Assembly (NCBI GenBank): GCA_958421945.1
Contig: CATZMZ010000002.1
Span: 166,763-230,762, forward strand
Reading direction: 5' to 3'
Length of the DNA: 64,000 nt
From: an uncultured Eubacteriales bacterium
Lineage (GTDB): Bacteria > Bacillota > Clostridia > Christensenellales > Borkfalkiaceae
The notes beneath the pieces were generated by a model. That model was not told the origin of the DNA. It ran no database searches and saw only the letters and a list, made by a program, of their open reading frames with translations. The translations under genes and the position numbers were made by a program. Shown in pieces: positions 61,878 through 64,000 of the stretch; within the stretch, counting starts at the first letter, position 1; each line of letters starts with the position of its first letter.

Positions 61878-62855
61878 ATGAAACAAACAAAACAATTTGA
61901 CTACTCAAAGTTTTCAAAAGAACAAGCGTGGTATAATCCCGAACAAAAAGACCCTGCTTGCTGGGGACTGCACGAAATTGATGGTGAATTACATATTGAC
62001 ATTGCTCGCTATAAGAAAGTTTGCAACGAAATAGGTATTACTGAATTTATCCCTAAGGAATGGGAAGACGTCAACGAAGGTTGTTTTATTCCAGCGAAAA
62101 AAGCAAAGTATGACTACAAAGTCAATATGTTTAGGGACTTGATTTTTGAGTTTAAAGGTGACTGGTTTCAAGAATACAAACCTATTTTTGAATTTATACG
62201 CACACCTGACCAAGTTCGTGAAAACGCAAGACTTAACGGATTATCTATGATTTCTTCATCTGAGGATATTGATTCAGTCGAAGAAGACGCTATGTTTGCA
62301 ATGGTGCGTCGTTATAAAAAATACAATACCGTTATTCAATCGTTGTATTGTTCTTTTATTTCAAAACTGGCAACTGAAATTGACCGCTATACACTTATCG
62401 TGATGTGTGAACTTGGTTATAAAGGAAATGACTACAATTTCGATTCGTTTCGAAAGTTTTCTGACGGCTTACAAAAGGACAAAACGGGCAAAAAAATCAG
62501 CCAGTTGAAAAAGTATAATGCGTATAACTTGTTGCATAAAATCAACAATTTCTTAAAGCACAATACCGTTGAGGCTTATAATAAACTGAAAAGATTTTAT
62601 CCCAAGAATGTTTGTTGCGTAGAAAACGGTACAGCAAAGCAGGAATACGAAAACGGCATGTTTGCTGGCGACTGGATTATTCTTGAAGAAAACTACATTG
62701 ACGCGCTTTTGGATAAGTTGGTGAAATTCTTCGACGATTATTGTGTTCATTTCTTAAAAGAAAACATTGACGAGGCTGACTGGAATTATGCTGATTACTT
62801 CTATAACGCTATTCAAGAAATGCGCTATCCTCACGAATACTTCGGATTACCATAA
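61878..62855 (+). CDS. Unknown island protein with HEPN-like helical region (325 aa)
   Basis: The product begins MKQTKQFDYSKFSKEQAWYNPEQKDPACWGLHEIDGELHIDIARYKKVCNEIG. The C-terminal half is helical, with AYNLLHKINNFLKHNTVEAYNKLKRFYPKN; the LKHN segment is reminiscent of HEPN-fold proteins, but no R-x4-6-H motif is clear. It is the last gene before the right junction and, with the DUF4238 gene at the left junction, one of only two plus-strand genes of the island. AAGGAG precedes the ATG. Such end positions usually hold variable defence cargo; function is unknown. The 61631-61877 gap has three TGCTAA-headed words (61656, 61680, 61721) of unknown role. Confidence 0.65.
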   Translation: MKQTKQFDYSKFSKEQAWYNPEQKDPACWGLHEIDGELHIDIARYKKVCNEIGITEFIPKEWEDVNEGCFIPAKKAKYDYKVNMFRDLIFEFKGDWFQEYKPIFEFIRTPDQVRENARLNGLSMISSSEDIDSVEEDAMFAMVRRYKKYNTVIQSLYCSFISKLATEIDRYTLIVMCELGYKGNDYNFDSFRKFSDGLQKDKTGKKISQLKKYNAYNLLHKINNFLKHNTVEAYNKLKRFYPKNVCCVENGTAKQEYENGMFAGDWIILEENYIDALLDKLVKFFDDYCVHFLKENIDEADWNYADYFYNAIQEMRYPHEYFGLP

Positions 62856-62861
62856 AAAACT

Positions 62862-62894
62862 AGGTCACCAAATTTGGTGACCTTTTTGGTTGCC
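62862..62894. promoter_or_regulatory. Right arm-type sites and 22-bp palindrome
   Basis: AGGTCACCAAA and TTTGGTGACCT form a perfect 22-bp palindrome at 62862-62883, followed by a T-run, so it can end the preceding gene. TTTGGTGACC at 62873 and TTTGGTTGCC at 62885 repeat the 12-bp step of the left end. Both roles, terminator and integrase arm site, are possible. Confidence 0.65.
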
Positions 62895-63037
62895 TTGGTT
62901 TTTTGACCGCTATAAAAGCTATGAAACGATATGAAAATTACGCAAAATACGGCGAAAAAACGGCTAAATCTACGCAAAATATGCGTTTTAGGTATTTTGC
63001 AAACCCTACATTAGGGTCAGATATATCCTCCTAAGGG

Positions 63038-63071
63038 CTAGTTGTGGGTTCGATTCCCGCAGGGAGTACCA
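63038..63071 (+). tRNA. 3' half of the split chromosomal tRNA-Arg(CCU)
   Basis: After the core CCTCCTAAGGG come CTAGTT, T arm GTGGG-TTCGATT-CCCGC, acceptor AGGGAGT, A and CCA. The sequence before the core (CATTAGGGTCAGATATAT) is not tRNA. With 47457-47497 it rebuilds one 75-nt tRNA. Confidence 0.85.
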
Positions 63072-63072
63072 A

Positions 63073-63100
63073 AAAAACCACATTTTTTGTGGTTTTTTAC
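63073..63100 (+). terminator. Original terminator of the split tRNA
   Basis: AAAAACCACA and TGTGGTTTTT pair around TTTTTT directly after the CCA end. Confidence 0.85.
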
Positions 63101-63217
63101 TATTTTTAGGGCAAAATATAGGAATTTTTGGAATAATTTTCATCTATTCCACTATATCCACCCACTAATATTAATTTAGAGTTGACACCTAATTTTATGG
63201 ACACTATCAATATTAAA

Positions 63218-63260
63218 GAGAAAAGTGTATGAATCGCATCGAAACATACACTTTTTCGTT
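63218..63260. terminator. Terminator after the rubrerythrin gene
   Basis: AAAAGTGTATG and CATACACTTTT pair around AATCGCATCGAAA, flanked by A and T runs. The 63104-63217 stretch holds nothing else recognised beyond a GTTGACACCTAATTTTATGG segment resembling an insertion-sequence end. Confidence 0.75.
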
Positions 63261-63310
63261 ATTTTTTAAGCCTATACCGTAAGGCGGAAGCGATATCTAC
63301 TTTTCTCTCT

Positions 63311-63985
63311 TTAATAATTTTCTTTACGAACTTCAAAATAGGCCTGCGGATGCTTACATACAGGACATATTTCGGGAGCCGTAGTACCAACAACGATATG
63401 TCCGCAATTGCGGCATTCCCAAACTGTTACACCGGACTTTTCAAATACTGCTCTGGTTTCAACGTTTTTAAGAAGAGCACGGTATCTTTCCTCATGTGCT
63501 TTCTCAATAGCGGCAACACCACGGAATTGATCAGCCAAATCGTGAAAGCCTTCTTCATCTGCTTCTCTTGCCATACGATCATACATATCAGTCCACTCGG
63601 CATTTTCGCCTTCCGCTGCATGGAGCAGGTTTTCGGCAGTGTCGCCAAGCTCACCGAGAGCCTTAAACCACAGTTTCGCATGTTCCTTTTCATTTTCGGC
63701 AGTCTTCAAGAAAAGTGCTGCAATTTGCTCGAAGCCTGCCTTCTTTGCAACAGAAGCAAAGTATGTATACTTGTTTCTTGCCTGAGATTCGCCTGCAAAT
63801 GCTTCCCAAAGGTTCTTTTCGGTCTTGGTACCGGCATAGGGATTCTTGGATTCTTCCTCAAGCTTTACGAATTTTTCTTTCGGCTGTTTGCAGACAGGAC
63901 AGTTTTCGGGAGGAGTATCTCCCTCGTGAATATAACCGCATACGGTGCAATTAATAGTGAAAGGGATTTCCGAAAAACACAACAA
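63311..63985 (-). CDS. Rubrerythrin with two rubredoxin-like domains
   Basis: The product has an N-terminal rubredoxin-like domain (CTVCGYIHEGDTPPENCPVCKQPKEKF), a ferritin-like di-iron domain (EKNLWEAFAGESQARNKYTYFASVAKKAGFEQIAALFLKTAENEKEHAKLWF, then ADQFRGVAAIEKAHEERY) and a C-terminal rubredoxin-like domain (WECRNCGHIVVGTTAPEICPVCKHPQAYFE). It reduces hydrogen peroxide in anaerobes. The start is unclear: an in-frame TGA lies at 63992-63994, only TTG codons follow (63985, 63982), and no ribosome site is seen. The N-terminus may be altered or read from another frame. Confidence 0.88.
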   Translation of the reverse strand: MLCFSEIPFTINCTVCGYIHEGDTPPENCPVCKQPKEKFVKLEEESKNPYAGTKTEKNLWEAFAGESQARNKYTYFASVAKKAGFEQIAALFLKTAENEKEHAKLWFKALGELGDTAENLLHAAEGENAEWTDMYDRMAREADEEGFHDLADQFRGVAAIEKAHEERYRALLKNVETRAVFEKSGVTVWECRNCGHIVVGTTAPEICPVCKHPQAYFEVRKENY

Positions 63986-64000
63986 AAAATATCAAATAAC

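Larger units (their letters stand above)
47487..63037. mobile_element. 15.5-kb integrative defence island in tRNA-Arg(CCU)
   Basis: The 11-bp core CCTCCTAAGGG occurs at 47487-47497 and 63027-63037, each joined to complementary halves of one tRNA gene. Between them are a tyrosine integrase, an excisionase-like protein, replication genes, a repressor with operators and restriction genes. Paired TTTGGTGACC-like sites lie 100-165 bp inside both ends. There are no relaxase, conjugation, terminase or capsid genes, so it is a non-conjugative island or satellite. Gene style is AT-richer than the backbone. Confidence 0.88.

Noticed and set aside
63181..63200. Insertion-sequence end at GTTGACACCTAATTTTATGG
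   Set aside because: Only one end-like segment is visible, with no transposase or partner repeat in the window.

Overview
The window looks like a chromosome segment of an uncultured low-to-mid GC Firmicute, probably a gut clostridium of the Christensenellales type. This rests on gene content and style (HrcA/CIRCE heat-shock control, AddAB, orphan MazF, AGGAGG ribosome sites, sigma-A promoters), not on a marker search. The housekeeping backbone is GC-richer. Three AT-richer or mosaic stretches were acquired.

1-9.2 kb is an accessory region. It holds a large serine recombinase, a second serine recombinase that has lost its catalytic N-terminus, three 33-bp direct repeats, an RloA/RloB-type ATPase-TOPRIM defence pair, and an AT-rich cargo (C45-type hydrolase, cupin, TfoX-like protein, truncated CDP-alcohol phosphatidyltransferase). 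The cargo is bracketed by two copies of a small IstA-like helix-turn-helix gene, the second one broken.

9.3-47.1 kb is backbone. In order: N-acetylhexosamine kinase, seryl-tRNA synthetase (minus strand), DeoR regulator, cysE-cysS-alaS with translational coupling, tRNA-Arg(ACG), a lipoprotein, addB-addA, a membrane protein, a repeat lipoprotein, hsp20, htpG, an ABC transporter, a NUDIX protein, hrcA-grpE-dnaK-dnaJ-prmA-mtaB-hinT, a sodium-dependent transporter, rpsU, a nitroreductase and mazF. CIRCE operators lie before hsp20, htpG and hrcA, so one repressor should control all three units. The alaS reading frame carries an 88-codon membrane-like N-terminal extension and ends right after the editing domain.

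47.2-63.1 kb is a 15.5-kb integrative island that split a tRNA-Arg(CCU) gene in its anticodon loop. The 5' half is at 47457-47497 and the 3' half at 63038-63071, and both junctions carry CCTCCTAAGGG. The joined halves give a normal 75-nt tRNA. The island carries its own intact tRNA-Arg(CCU) at 47675, paired TTTGGTGACC-like sites near both ends, a tyrosine integrase with an embedded helix-turn-helix, a small excisionase-like protein, an origin-like repeat region, a DnaC-type helicase loader with a winged-helix partner, and a repressor with three 20-bp operators. Its cargo is a restriction-modification cluster (a HinfI-like enzyme pair plus a second methyltransferase and HNH nucleases) with HEPN, DUF2971, DUF4238 and unknown proteins. 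No conjugation or capsid genes are visible, so it is best described as a non-conjugative defence island or satellite. Just upstream of the split tRNA lie two tandem 137-bp units, each starting with the first 22 nt of the tRNA and able to fold extensively.

The last kilobase carries a rubrerythrin with two rubredoxin-like domains and an unclear start.
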